This document shows positions 28,232 through 38,025 of a DNA stretch of 64,000 nucleotides, in pieces. Where the stretch lies: assembly GCA_023953835.1 (NCBI GenBank), contig JAMLJB010000001.1, positions 868,001 to 932,000 of the forward strand. Reading direction: 5' to 3'. The notes below the pieces were generated by a model, which was given only the letters and a program-made list of their open reading frames with translations, made no database searches and was not told where the DNA came from. Within the stretch, counting starts at the first letter, position 1, and the number at the start of each line of letters is the position of its first letter. Source of the DNA: Rhizobiaceae bacterium (GTDB lineage Bacteria > Pseudomonadota > Alphaproteobacteria > Rhizobiales > Rhizobiaceae). The translations under genes were made by a program, and so were the position numbers.

Positions 28232-28701
28232 GTGCGTATCACTTCGAGCATGCTGTCGATTTCGTCGTCGCCAACGCGACCGATCAATTCGCCGTCCAGC
28301 ATGGCCGATGGCGAGCACGCACACAGGCCGAGGCAATAGACAGGCTCCAGCGTTACAGAACCGTCCGCCGCCGTCTCGTGGAAATCGATGCCGAGCAGTC
28401 GCCTGATCTTCGCGGCGACTTGGTCGGAACCCATCGACTGGCAGGCTTCCGCCTGGCACAGCTTCAGCACGTGCCGCCCGGCGGGCGCCTTGCGGAAATC
28501 ATGATAGAACGAAACGACCCCGTAGACTTCGGCGCGAGAGAGGTTCAGTTCCTCCGCGATGAGTTGATAGGTTTCCTGCGGAACGTAGCCAAACTCTTCC
28601 TGCAATCCATGCAGGATCGGCAGCAGTGGACCTTCAAGGCCGCGATAGTCGCTGATCACGGCGGCTGCACGGGCCGCAATATCGGTACGCGCCGGCTGCA
28701 T
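28228..28701 (-). CDS. fdsG: NAD-dependent formate dehydrogenase gamma subunit
   Basis: NuoE-like [2Fe-2S] subunit of 157 residues, first gene of the fds operon. The helical N-terminal part (LPILHGLQEEFGYVP) is followed by the thioredoxin-like domain with four cluster cysteines in LCQAEACQSMG and VYCLGLCACSP. GGGAGG lies before the ATG. The operon order fdsG-fdsB-fdsA-fdhD-fdsD matches the fds operon of Cupriavidus necator and Rhodobacter capsulatus. Confidence 0.94.
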   Translation of the reverse strand: MQPARTDIAARAAAVISDYRGLEGPLLPILHGLQEEFGYVPQETYQLIAEELNLSRAEVYGVVSFYHDFRKAPAGRHVLKLCQAEACQSMGSDQVAAKIRRLLGIDFHETAADGSVTLEPVYCLGLCACSPSAMLDGELIGRVGDDEIDSMLEVIRT

Positions 28702-28780
28702 AACGCAGCGTCCTCCCTATATTTTCATTATCTTATCAGATCAAAGGGTAAGCCCGAAATCAATAAAGGCGGATCGTCGT

Positions 28781-28801
28781 TTGATAGAAACCTTCTATCA
28801 A
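28781..28801. promoter_or_regulatory. LysR-type binding site candidate upstream of fdsG
   Basis: A perfect inverted repeat TTGATAGAA / TTCTATCAA around ACC contains the LysR-family pattern ATAG-N7-CTAT (T-N11-A). It lies 80-100 bp before the fdsG start and overlaps the last codons of the LysR-type gene. The position suits an activator recognition site, so I infer that the adjoining LysR protein binds here. Confidence 0.65.
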
Positions 28802-29721
28802 GACGGCTTCTTGGCCGCTTTTCCCGTTTCGTCACGCAATGTCGCGGCCAGACCTCTCGCTTCATCCAGCAATGCCGAAACCAGAGGTGTGTGAGGGTCG
28901 CGTGGCGCGGCAACCAGCCCGACCACATGGCTCGCGTTCGGCTCGACAATCGGGATCGAACGGATCGGCTCCGTGAAGCCGAACGTCTCCGCCAGATTGA
29001 GCGGCATGATCGAGGACCATTTTCCAGTGCGGATATGCGAGAAGAGAACCAGCATGGAATTGGATTCCAGCGTCGGGCGAACCGCCACGCCGGCTTCCTG
29101 CAAATGCTGGTCGATGATGCGCCTGTTCTGCATGTCCGGCGTCAGCAGGCAGAGCGACAGGGCGGCCATTTCGGCCCATGTGACGGAGGTTCGATCAGCG
29201 AATTGCGTGCCTGCCGCCGTTATCAACTGATAGCGTTCCGAATAGAGCGGCACGGAAACGACACGGCCCAGCGGTTCGTTGTCGAGATAGGTGATGCCCA
29301 CATCGATATCGAGGTTGCCCAGCAGCGAAAGCACCTCGATCGAGGTGCGCGACAGCACCGAGAAGCTGACGCCCGGATGCTTCTCGCGAAACGGAGTGGT
29401 GAGGTGGGTGACCATCGCCAGTGCTGTGGGAATCGCCGCGATGCGGATGCGACCGGAAAGGCCACTGCGCGCCGCCCGCATTTCCTCGCGCATGGCGCGC
29501 GTGTCGCCCACGATCCGCCGTGCCCAGCCGAGAACCTGCTGGCCTTCGTCGGTCAGCCCCTGAAAGCGCGATCCCCGGTTGACCAGCATTACGCCCAACT
29601 GATCCTCGAGTTGCTTGATCGCCGCCGAAAGGGTCGGTTGCGTGATGCCCAGTTCCTCCGCGGCGCGCCCGAAATGCTGCGCCTTGGCAAGGGCGATGAA
29701 GAATTCGAGCTTGTCGATCAT
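28798..29721 (-). CDS. LysR-family transcriptional regulator of formate dehydrogenase genes
   Basis: LysR-type activator of 307 residues. The winged helix-turn-helix is at about 2-60 (FFIALAKAQHFGRAAEELGI, TQPTLSAAIKQLEDQLGV) followed by a type-2 periplasmic-binding-like effector domain. The ATG at 29721 is chosen because extension upstream to 29796 adds residues outside the family. It lies upstream of fdsG on the same strand with 96 bp between them, as fdsR-like regulators often do, so formate or a related metabolite is the inferred effector. A C-terminal Lys-rich tail is short and ordinary. Confidence 0.9.
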   Translation of the reverse strand: MIDKLEFFIALAKAQHFGRAAEELGITQPTLSAAIKQLEDQLGVMLVNRGSRFQGLTDEGQQVLGWARRIVGDTRAMREEMRAARSGLSGRIRIAAIPTALAMVTHLTTPFREKHPGVSFSVLSRTSIEVLSLLGNLDIDVGITYLDNEPLGRVVSVPLYSERYQLITAAGTQFADRTSVTWAEMAALSLCLLTPDMQNRRIIDQHLQEAGVAVRPTLESNSMLVLFSHIRTGKWSSIMPLNLAETFGFTEPIRSIPIVEPNASHVVGLVAAPRDPHTPLVSALLDEARGLAATLRDETGKAAKKPS

Positions 29722-29816
29722 TTCGTCGATGTCCCTGGCGGCTGATCGCCGCGCCGGCTTGGTTCGCCGGACGAATTGCCCTATCTCATAGCGCACAACG
29801 CATGGGAATGCCGCAT

Positions 29817-30965
<1,149 letters not shown>

Positions 30966-30973
30966 CGCGTCGC

Positions 30974-31004
30974 TTGACCTTCCAGTCACTGGAAGCCCTA
31001 TCTG
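30974..31004 (+). promoter_or_regulatory. MerR/CueR-type promoter of the copper ATPase gene
   Basis: A -35 box TTGACC (30974-30979) and a -10 box TATCTG (30999-31004) are 19 bp apart, and the spacer contains the inverted repeat TTCCAGT-C-ACTGGAA (30980-30994). The over-long spacer with a central dyad is the hallmark of MerR-family promoters, and the TTGACCTTCC...GGAA sequence closely follows copA promoters controlled by CueR. It ends 28 bp before the ATPase start. Confidence 0.82.
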
Positions 31005-31032
31005 AGCCGGGTACAACGAATCCGGCAAGAGA

Positions 31033-33546
31033 ATGACCAGTCACGACCCCCACACCATGCACGCCCACGCACACGATGGAAGCTGCTGTTCCGGTAGCGG
31101 CAAGCCTAAGAACCATGTCACGCGCGATCCCGTTTGCGGAATGCTCGTCGATCCGCAAGCCGGCAAACCGCGCGTGGAACATGCCGGCCGGACGTTCCAC
31201 TTTTGCAGCGAAGGCTGCCGGTCGAAATTCGCGAAGGAACCGGCGGAGTATCTAACCGCAACCGATCCCGTCTGCGGAATGACGGTCGACCGGTCAAGTG
31301 CCGCTCATTTCCTGAAACATCAGGGCAAGAAGTTCTATTTCTGCTCGGCCCGGTGCAAGGAACGCTTCGAGGCCGAACCGGCGAAGTTCGTCGGTGAGCG
31401 CGCCGCGCCGGACCCGATGCCGAAAGGTACGCTCTACACCTGTCCGATGCATCCCGAGATCATACGCGATGCGCCGGGCGACTGCCCGATCTGCGGCATG
31501 GCGCTTGAGCCTGTCTCCCCTTCCGCCGATTCGGGACCAAATCCCGAACTGGTCGATTTCACGCGTCGCTTCTGGATAAGTGCCGCGCTTTCCGTTCCCC
31601 TTTTTGTCATTGCCATGGCTCCGATGGTCGGCCTGCCTTTGCGCGAGTGGATCGGAGGAGAGTGGACCGTGTGGCTGGAACTCCTGCTCGCCACCCCCGT
31701 GGTGTTGTGGGCGGGCCTGCCTTTTTTCAGGCGCGGCTGGGCTTCCATCGTCAATCGCAGCCCCAACATGTGGACACTGATTTCCGTCGGTGTCGGAGCA
31801 GCCTATTTCTACAGCGTGTTCGCCACGCTTTTTCCGGACCTGTTCCCGCACCAGTTTCGGGGACATGGTGGTTCGGTGCCGGTCTATTTCGAAGCGGCGG
31901 CTGTCATCATCGCGCTTGTTTTTTTCGGTCAGGTTCTCGAACTGAGGGCACGCGAGCGCACCGGGTCGGCCATTCGCGCCCTGCTCGACCTTGCGCCCAA
32001 GTTCGCGCGGCGCATCGACGCCGACGGCAACGAGACGGATGTGCCGCTTTCAGAAATAAAATCCGGCGATCTGTTGAGGGTTCGCCCCGGCGAGAGCGTC
32101 CCCGTCGATGGAATCGTCACGGACGGCCAATCCGCAGTCGACGAATCCATGATAAGCGGCGAACCCCTGCCGGTCGAAAAACAGCCCGGAGCCGCGCTGA
32201 TCGGCGGCACGCTGAATCGCAACGGAACGCTTGTCATGCGCGCCGAAAAGGTTGGCTCCGAAACGATGCTTTCGCGCATTGTCGAAATGGTCGCCAAGGC
32301 GCAGCGCTCTCGCGCGCCGATCCAGAGCCTCGCCGACAAGGTGTCGTCCTATTTCGTGCCTGCGGTGGTCGCGGTAGCGGCCATCGCTTTCGTTGCATGG
32401 GCGCTGCTCGGGCCGCAGCCCAGCATGATCTACGCCATCGTCGCAGCCGTTTCGGTTCTGATCATCGCCTGTCCTTGCGCGCTCGGCCTCGCCACCCCAA
32501 TGTCGGTGATGACCGCGACCGGGCGCGGCGCGCAGGCGGGTGTGCTGGTCAAGGAAGCCGCCGCTCTGGAGCGGCTGGCGGAAATCGATACTATCATCGT
32601 GGACAAGACCGGCACGCTGACCGAAGGGCGTCCGCGCCTGACCGATGTCGTCGCGGCCGAAGGCATTTCGGAAACGGATATGCTCACGCTCGCCGCAAGT
32701 CTCGAAAAGGGTTCGGAACATCCGCTCGCCGAAGCGATCGTCGATGGGGCGAAGGAGCGCGGCGTGGTGACTAAGTCCGTTTCCGCCTTTCACGCCGTCA
32801 CCGGCAAGGGCGTCATCGGTTTGATCGAGGACCGTGAGATCGCTCTGGGCAATGCCGCGCTGATGGACGAGGTGGGCGCTTCGACCGCCCCCTTTAGCGA
32901 CGCCGCAACGTCGCTCGCCAGTGAGGGCAAGACGGCGATGTATGTCGCGTCCGGCGGACAGGTGCTGGGGATCGTCGCAGTCAGCGACCCGATCAAGTCC
33001 AACGCGGCAGAGGCCATCCGGGAACTGCATGGTCGCGGCATCAAGATCATCATGGCGACGGGGGATAGCGAGCGCACAGCGCACGCGGTTGCCGCAAAAC
33101 TCGGCATCGACGAAGTTCGCGCCGGGATGCTGCCCGAGGCCAAGAAAGCGTTGGTCGACGAACTGCACGCAAAGGGCGTCAAGGTGGCGATGGCCGGAGA
33201 CGGCGTGAACGATGCGCCCGCGCTCGCCGCTGCCGATGTCGGGATCGCCATGGGCACTGGCGCGGACGTGGCGCTGGAAAGCGCAGGCATCACGCTGGTC
33301 AAGGGCGATCTCGGCGGCATATTGCGCGCGCATCGTCTTGCCCGCGCAACCATCGCCAACATCAAGCAGAACCTCTTCTTCGCGTTCATCTACAACGCGG
33401 TCGGCGTGCCTGTCGCGGCGGGCGTTCTCTATCCGCTGCTGGGCGTCCTGCTTTCGCCCATGCTGGCGGCGGCGGCGATGAGCCTTTCCTCTGTTTCGGT
33501 GATCGGCAATGCGTTGCGCCTGCGCAGCCTCGACCTCACCTCGTGA
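31033..33546 (+). CDS. copA: Copper-translocating P-type ATPase with two YHS domains
   Basis: P1B-type ATPase of 837 residues that should export Cu(I). The N-terminus is unusual in build: a His-rich segment ([13 protein letters not shown]), two YHS domains (about 30-76 and 76-122; DPVCGM...FCSEGC and DPVCGM...FCSARC) and a heavy-metal-binding zinc-ribbon-like motif YTCPMHPEI...[10 protein letters not shown] (135-160), with no classic ferredoxin-like HMA domain. The core has CPC at about 480-482 (IIACPCALG), phosphorylation motif DKTGTLTEG at 524, SEHPLAEAI and [11 protein letters not shown] CueR-type promoter precedes it. It overlaps the convergent rhaD-type gene by 11 bp. Confidence 0.94.
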   Translation: MTSHDPHTMHAHAHDGSCCSGSGKPKNHVTRDPVCGMLVDPQAGKPRVEHAGRTFHFCSEGCRSKFAKEPAEYLTATDPVCGMTVDRSSAAHFLKHQGKKFYFCSARCKERFEAEPAKFVGERAAPDPMPKGTLYTCPMHPEIIRDAPGDCPICGMALEPVSPSADSGPNPELVDFTRRFWISAALSVPLFVIAMAPMVGLPLREWIGGEWTVWLELLLATPVVLWAGLPFFRRGWASIVNRSPNMWTLISVGVGAAYFYSVFATLFPDLFPHQFRGHGGSVPVYFEAAAVIIALVFFGQVLELRARERTGSAIRALLDLAPKFARRIDADGNETDVPLSEIKSGDLLRVRPGESVPVDGIVTDGQSAVDESMISGEPLPVEKQPGAALIGGTLNRNGTLVMRAEKVGSETMLSRIVEMVAKAQRSRAPIQSLADKVSSYFVPAVVAVAAIAFVAWALLGPQPSMIYAIVAAVSVLIIACPCALGLATPMSVMTATGRGAQAGVLVKEAAALERLAEIDTIIVDKTGTLTEGRPRLTDVVAAEGISETDMLTLAASLEKGSEHPLAEAIVDGAKERGVVTKSVSAFHAVTGKGVIGLIEDREIALGNAALMDEVGASTAPFSDAATSLASEGKTAMYVASGGQVLGIVAVSDPIKSNAAEAIRELHGRGIKIIMATGDSERTAHAVAAKLGIDEVRAGMLPEAKKALVDELHAKGVKVAMAGDGVNDAPALAAADVGIAMGTGADVALESAGITLVKGDLGGILRAHRLARATIANIKQNLFFAFIYNAVGVPVAAGVLYPLLGVLLSPMLAAAAMSLSSVSVIGNALRLRSLDLTS

Positions 33547-35638
33547 AGCTCTGAGCGTTCCCCGCGTCGACATTGATGATGTTGCCGGTCGATTTCGACG
33601 ACATTTCCGAAGCGAGGAAATACACCGCCTCGGCTATGTCTTCCGGGAAGACGGAACGCTTGAGCATCGAGCGCTTGCGATAGTGCTCCTCAAGCTCGTC
33701 GGGTTTCATCGAATAGGCCGCCGCACGCGCTTCGCGCCAGTCGCTCGACCATATCTTCGAGCCGCGCAGCACCGCATCCGGGTTCACCGTGTTGACCCTG
33801 ATCTGGTGCTCCGCGCCTTCCAGCGCGAGGCAGCGCGCCAGATGAATCTCCGCTGCCTTGGCCGTGCAATAGGCTGCCGCGTTAGGTGACGCGGCAAGCC
33901 CGTTCTTGGATGCGATAAAGACGATGTTGCCGCCGGTCTTCTGCCGCTTGAACAGCCGAAACGCCTCGCGCGACACGAGGAAATAGCCCTTCGCCAGGAT
34001 GTCGATGTTCCGGTCCCACATCGTCAGCGGCGTGTCCTCGATCGGCGCCGATGACGAAATGCCCGCGTTCGAGACCAGGATATCCCCTCCGCCGAAGGCA
34101 ACCGCCATTTCCGCAAAGCCGGAGGCCACACCCGCCTCATCGGTAACATCGAGCTTCACGGTGTGGACAAAATCTTTTCCAAAAGACTTGCCGAGTTCGT
34201 CTCTTGCTTCGGCGAGCGCCCCTTCATCGATGTCGGCGAGCACGACACAAGCGCCTTCGCCCAGGAGGCGGATCGACGTTGCCTTGCCTATTCCGCCCGC
34301 GCCGCCGGTGACGAAGGCGACCTGGCCCGCGAGCGATTTCGGTTTCGGCATGCGCTGGAGCTTCGCCTCTTCGAGAAGCCAGTACTCAATGTCGAAGGCC
34401 TCCTGTTCGGACAGGCCCATATAGGTCGAGACGCCCGATGAGCCGCGCATCACATTGATGGCGTTCACATAGAACTCGCCCGAAATGCGCGCCGTGGCCT
34501 TGTCGGCGGCGAAGGTGAACATACCGACGCCCGGCATGAGGTAGACCACCGCATTCGGATCGCGGATCGCAGGCGAGTTGTCGTGCTTGCAGCGCGCGTA
34601 ATAAGTGCGATAGGCGTCGCGATAGGCTTCGACCGCATGGGGCAGCGCAGCCAGAACGTCTTCCACATCCGGCTTTGCCGGGTCGAACTCGATGACCAGC
34701 GGCCTGATCTTCGTGCGCAGGAAATGGTCCGGGCAAGAGGTGCCAAGCGCGGCGAGCGGGCACAGGTTCCTCGAATTGACGAATTCCAGCACCGTATCCG
34801 AATCGTCGAAATGACCGACTTTGTGGCCACCCTCCGAGATCATCCCGCGAATGACGGGCATGATCCTCGCCGCGATTGCATGCCGCTGATCCGCCGGCAA
34901 CGACTCCGTTGCCTGCCCTCCGAAGGGGGGCTTGCCCTTCGTTTCCGTCTCGAACCAGTCAATCGCCTTGTTGATCGTGTTGATGGTCGTTTCGTAGCAT
35001 TCCTTCGGCGTGTCGCCCCATGTGAACAGGCCGTGGCTTTCCAGCACGACACCCTTCGCCCCGGGATTTTCGACACAGAACTTCTCCAGCCACAGACCAA
35101 GTTCGAAGCCGGGGCGCTTCCATGGAAGCCACCCGATCTCGTCACCGAAAATCTTCTGCGTCAGCGCCTTCGAATCCTTTGAGGCCGCAATCGCAATGAT
35201 CGCGTCCGGATGCATGTGATCGACAAATGGACGCGGCACAAATGCATGAAGCGGAGTGTCGATGGAGGCGGCACGCGGATTGAGGTTGAAGGTGCAATGG
35301 GGCAAATAGCCCACCATTTCATCCTCATGCTCCAACCCGCGATAGAGCTTCTTCAGGGCGCGCAGCTTGTCCATGTACAGCGTCGCGAAGCCGTCGAGCT
35401 TGATGGACGCGCTGTCCCCGCCCGAACCCTTGACCCACAGCACCTCAACCTCTTCGCCGGTCAGCGGGTCTTTCTGCCGGACCTTGGACGAAGTGTTGCC
35501 GCCGCCGTAGTTGGTGACCCGCTTGTCCGCCCCGAGGATGTTGGATCGATAGACCAGCCGCTCCGGTTCCGACAGGCCGGCAGCCTTCGCGTCATCCCAC
35601 AGCTTCGAGAGCCGCGCGGCGGTGTGCTTTTCAACCAT
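33536..35638 (-). CDS. rhaD: Bifunctional rhamnulose-1-phosphate aldolase / lactaldehyde dehydrogenase
   Basis: Two-domain enzyme of 700 residues. The N-terminal class II aldolase part has [11 protein letters not shown] (42-52), metal histidines in DHMHPDA (141, 143) and ESHGLF (202); it should split rhamnulose 1-phosphate into DHAP and L-lactaldehyde. From about residue 437 a short-chain dehydrogenase begins (TGGAGGIG 444-451, NAG motif in VSNAGIS, catalytic YCTAK), which oxidises lactaldehyde to lactate with NAD+. This fusion is the standard form in rhizobia. GGGAGG precedes the ATG at 35638. It is divergent from the regulator and transport operon with which it shares an operator region. 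Confidence 0.94.
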   Translation of the reverse strand: MVEKHTAARLSKLWDDAKAAGLSEPERLVYRSNILGADKRVTNYGGGNTSSKVRQKDPLTGEEVEVLWVKGSGGDSASIKLDGFATLYMDKLRALKKLYRGLEHEDEMVGYLPHCTFNLNPRAASIDTPLHAFVPRPFVDHMHPDAIIAIAASKDSKALTQKIFGDEIGWLPWKRPGFELGLWLEKFCVENPGAKGVVLESHGLFTWGDTPKECYETTINTINKAIDWFETETKGKPPFGGQATESLPADQRHAIAARIMPVIRGMISEGGHKVGHFDDSDTVLEFVNSRNLCPLAALGTSCPDHFLRTKIRPLVIEFDPAKPDVEDVLAALPHAVEAYRDAYRTYYARCKHDNSPAIRDPNAVVYLMPGVGMFTFAADKATARISGEFYVNAINVMRGSSGVSTYMGLSEQEAFDIEYWLLEEAKLQRMPKPKSLAGQVAFVTGGAGGIGKATSIRLLGEGACVVLADIDEGALAEARDELGKSFGKDFVHTVKLDVTDEAGVASGFAEMAVAFGGGDILVSNAGISSSAPIEDTPLTMWDRNIDILAKGYFLVSREAFRLFKRQKTGGNIVFIASKNGLAASPNAAAYCTAKAAEIHLARCLALEGAEHQIRVNTVNPDAVLRGSKIWSSDWREARAAAYSMKPDELEEHYRKRSMLKRSVFPEDIAEAVYFLASEMSSKSTGNIINVDAGNAQSFTR

Positions 35639-35724
35639 GGGGCAATCCTCCCGGTGCGAACCTGTGTCCGCAAGCCGCATGATTTCATGCGCAACACTTG
35701 CCGAAAGTCAATCACAAAAAGATG

Positions 35725-35782
35725 AAAATCAATCATATTGCGGTGCAATACAGCTTGCTTGCAGTGCGAAATGATTGATTTT
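35725..35782. promoter_or_regulatory. Inverted-repeat operator candidate between rhaD and the DeoR gene
   Basis: AAAATCAATCAT (35725-35736) and ATGATTGATTTT (35771-35782) are exact 12-bp inverted repeats 34 bp apart in the divergent intergenic region. A further partial copy, GTCAATCACAAAA, lies at about 35707-35719. Centre spacing of 46 bp allows looping or cooperative binding. I infer operator sites for the DeoR-type regulator acting on both directions. Confidence 0.68.
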
Positions 35783-35863
35783 ATGCACAACGAGCTTGCC
35801 AGCACTTCAAATATGCGTAAGTTAGATCATGCCTCTGTTGATAAGAGGCTTGGGAGGAGCAGC

Positions 35864-36643
35864 TTGAGCGATTTGGTCCGCCGGCGGCAGATCGTGGAAC
35901 TGTTGCGCGACAGGCCTTTCGCGTCGGTTCGCGAATTGCAGGAACGCCTGGGCGTTTCGGCGGCAACCGTGCGCCGCGACATCGACAAGATCGATGAACT
36001 CGGCACGGCGCGCAAAGTCTATGGCGGCGTTTCCGCGCTGGACGGAGCAGCCAGCGTCGCGACTGCCTATGCCCGCCCCTATGACGAAAACCGCGACCTT
36101 GCGGTGGACGCGAAACGCGCCATCGCGGACCTTGCGGCCACGATGGTCCAGGATGGCGACGCCGTGATCGTCAATGGCGGCTCGACCTGCTTTCACCTCG
36201 GCGTCAAGCTTGCCGACAGGAACATCAGGCTCTTCACCAATTCCATGCCGCTGGCGGCATTTCTGGGCGATCACGGAAAGTGCAGCCTGACCGTTGCAGG
36301 CGGTGAACTGCACCGTGAGCCGCGCGTCATCTATTCACCGCAGTTCATGCCGCAATTCTATGCATCGAAATTCTTCCTCGGCGCGCAGGGCATCGGGCCG
36401 GACGGCCTCCTCGAATCGCACCCGCTGATGGTGCGCTCGATCGTCGAGCTGAGTCAGAATTCCGACCAGATCATCGTTCTGGCGGACAGCCGCAAGTTCT
36501 CCATTCATGCCCGCAACGTTTCGCTTCCGCTGTCGCGCATCGCAGCCGTCATCACCGATGACGGCCTCACCGATCAGGCCGCGCGCATGCTGGAGAATGC
36601 CGGCATCGCAATCAAGATCGCCGGGCCAGGAGGTGCGCCATGA
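35864..36643 (+). CDS. rhaR: DeoR-family regulator of the rhamnose locus
   Basis: DeoR-type repressor of 259 residues: N-terminal winged helix (RRRQIVELLRDRPFASVREL, LGVSAATVRRDIDKIDELG) and a C-terminal sugar-phosphate isomerase-like effector domain (VIVNGGSTCFHLG, LFTNSMPLA). The start is a TTG with GGAGG 6 bp upstream; this gives the usual family length, whereas upstream in-frame starts (35738, 35783) run into the operator region. First gene of the transport and catabolic operon; its stop overlaps the kinase start (ATGA). Rhizobium leguminosarum RhaR is also DeoR-type, which supports the name. Confidence 0.88.
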   Translation: MSDLVRRRQIVELLRDRPFASVRELQERLGVSAATVRRDIDKIDELGTARKVYGGVSALDGAASVATAYARPYDENRDLAVDAKRAIADLAATMVQDGDAVIVNGGSTCFHLGVKLADRNIRLFTNSMPLAAFLGDHGKCSLTVAGGELHREPRVIYSPQFMPQFYASKFFLGAQGIGPDGLLESHPLMVRSIVELSQNSDQIIVLADSRKFSIHARNVSLPLSRIAAVITDDGLTDQAARMLENAGIAIKIAGPGGAP

Positions 36644-38025
36644 ACCGCGCGCTGGCCGTCTTCGACTTCGGCAAAACCAATTCCAAGCTTTTCGTCTTTT
36701 CGCACGAGGGCGCATTGCTAGACGAACGGCGTATGAAGCCGGTCTGGATGCAGTATCGGGGTCGCAGCGTGCTGGACGACCAGCGCCTCGGCGATTGGAT
36801 GATACAGGAACTCAGTGACGCGGCGAGCCGCTTCGATCTCTCCGGCGTCATGATCTCCGCCCATGGCTGCACCTTCGCGCTGACGCGGGGCGAGAGCGAG
36901 CTTCTGCATCCCGTGCTCGACTATGAGCAGGAAATTCCCGACGCGGTCGCAGCGGTGATCGACCCGATGCTTCCGGATTTTTCCGAGACCTTTACGCCCC
37001 ATCTGCCGCTCGGCTTCTGCATTGCGCGGCATCTCTACTGGCTTGAGGCCGAAGAGCCGGAACGCCTTGCAGCGACGGACAATATTCTCTGCTACCCGCA
37101 ATTCTGGGTCTGGCGACTTTGCGGCAGGCCCTTTGCCGAATTTTCCTATCTTGGCGCGCACAGTCATTTGTGGGCGCCGCTGAAGCGCGACTTCTCTTCA
37201 CTGGTGGACCGGCTCGGCTGGCGAGGCAAGTTTCCGCCGATTGCGCCCGCAGGCGCCATCGTCGGCGAAGCTCGCATCGCGCTTTCCGACGGACGCGAGA
37301 TCGCGCTTGCGGTGCACAACGGCGTGCACGATTCGAACGCCGCATTGGCCTATTACCGCATGACCGGCCTTACCGGTTTTACGCTTGTTTCAACCGGAAC
37401 CTGGGTCATCATCATCAATCTCGACTGTCCGCTCGATGCGCTCGACAAGGACCGGGACATGATCTCGAATGTCACGGTCGACGGCGAACCCGCGCCTTCG
37501 CTGCGCTTCATGGGCGGCCGCGAATATGACCTCATAAGCGGCGGATGGAACGAACCGATCTCACGCACGGCGATCGAGAACGTCATTGCACGGGGTGTGT
37601 TCGTCATGCCGTCCTGGACCGCAGGAGGTCCCTTTCCCGAGACGCGTGGCGAAATCGTCGGCGGCGACGCGGAAGGCGAGGAGCGCGCAGCAGCGGCGGT
37701 TCTCTATGTGGTGATGATGACCGATCTGTCGCTCGACCTGATCCACTCGGACAATGCGATTATAGTCGATGGTGGGCTTGCGAGGATCGAAGCCTTCACT
37801 TCCATGCTCGGACAACTTCGCAGAGGGCAGAAAATGCTCCGCAGTTCGATGAGCGAAGGCTCCGCGACGGGGGCCGCCGCGCTTGCGTTCAAGGCGCTCG
37901 GGCTGGCCCCGTTCAGCGACGAAACCGTTGAAATTGACGCGGGTGCGATCGACGGTCTGGAAGCCTATCGGGACCGCTGGCGCGAACTCGCGGAAACCCG
38001 TCGGGCAAGGGAGCGCGGCGCATGA
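36640..38025 (+). CDS. rhaK: FGGY-family carbohydrate kinase, probable rhamnulokinase
   Basis: Cytoplasmic sugar kinase of 461 residues. The phosphate-1 motif is FDFGKTNSKLFVF at residues 8-20, the central sugar/ATP region VHNGVHDSNAALAYY with catalytic-type HD, and the C-terminal adenosine motif IIVDGGLARIEAF. The start (DFGKTNSK) and setting match rhizobial RhaK, which in Rhizobium is needed for both phosphorylation and transport of rhamnose. It overlaps the ABC ATPase gene by 4 bp, fitting that kinase-transporter link. A second FGGY kinase is coded at 43756 in the same operon, so which acts on rhamnulose is inferred from resemblance only. Confidence 0.87.
   Translation: MNRALAVFDFGKTNSKLFVFSHEGALLDERRMKPVWMQYRGRSVLDDQRLGDWMIQELSDAASRFDLSGVMISAHGCTFALTRGESELLHPVLDYEQEIPDAVAAVIDPMLPDFSETFTPHLPLGFCIARHLYWLEAEEPERLAATDNILCYPQFWVWRLCGRPFAEFSYLGAHSHLWAPLKRDFSSLVDRLGWRGKFPPIAPAGAIVGEARIALSDGREIALAVHNGVHDSNAALAYYRMTGLTGFTLVSTGTWVIIINLDCPLDALDKDRDMISNVTVDGEPAPSLRFMGGREYDLISGGWNEPISRTAIENVIARGVFVMPSWTAGGPFPETRGEIVGGDAEGEERAAAAVLYVVMMTDLSLDLIHSDNAIIVDGGLARIEAFTSMLGQLRRGQKMLRSSMSEGSATGAAALAFKALGLAPFSDETVEIDAGAIDGLEAYRDRWRELAETRRARERGA

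Noticed and set aside
28378..29745. 455-codon plus-strand open frame across the fdsG and LysR genes
   Set aside because: Covers two real genes in antisense and the intergenic operator; no family resemblance.
31647..32774. 375-codon open frame in another frame of the copper ATPase
   Set aside because: Arg-rich frame inside a real gene on the same strand; no domain.
32050..33573. 507-codon open frame on the minus strand opposite the copper ATPase
   Set aside because: Antisense to a well-conserved P-type ATPase, with His/Asp/Arg-rich nonsense composition.
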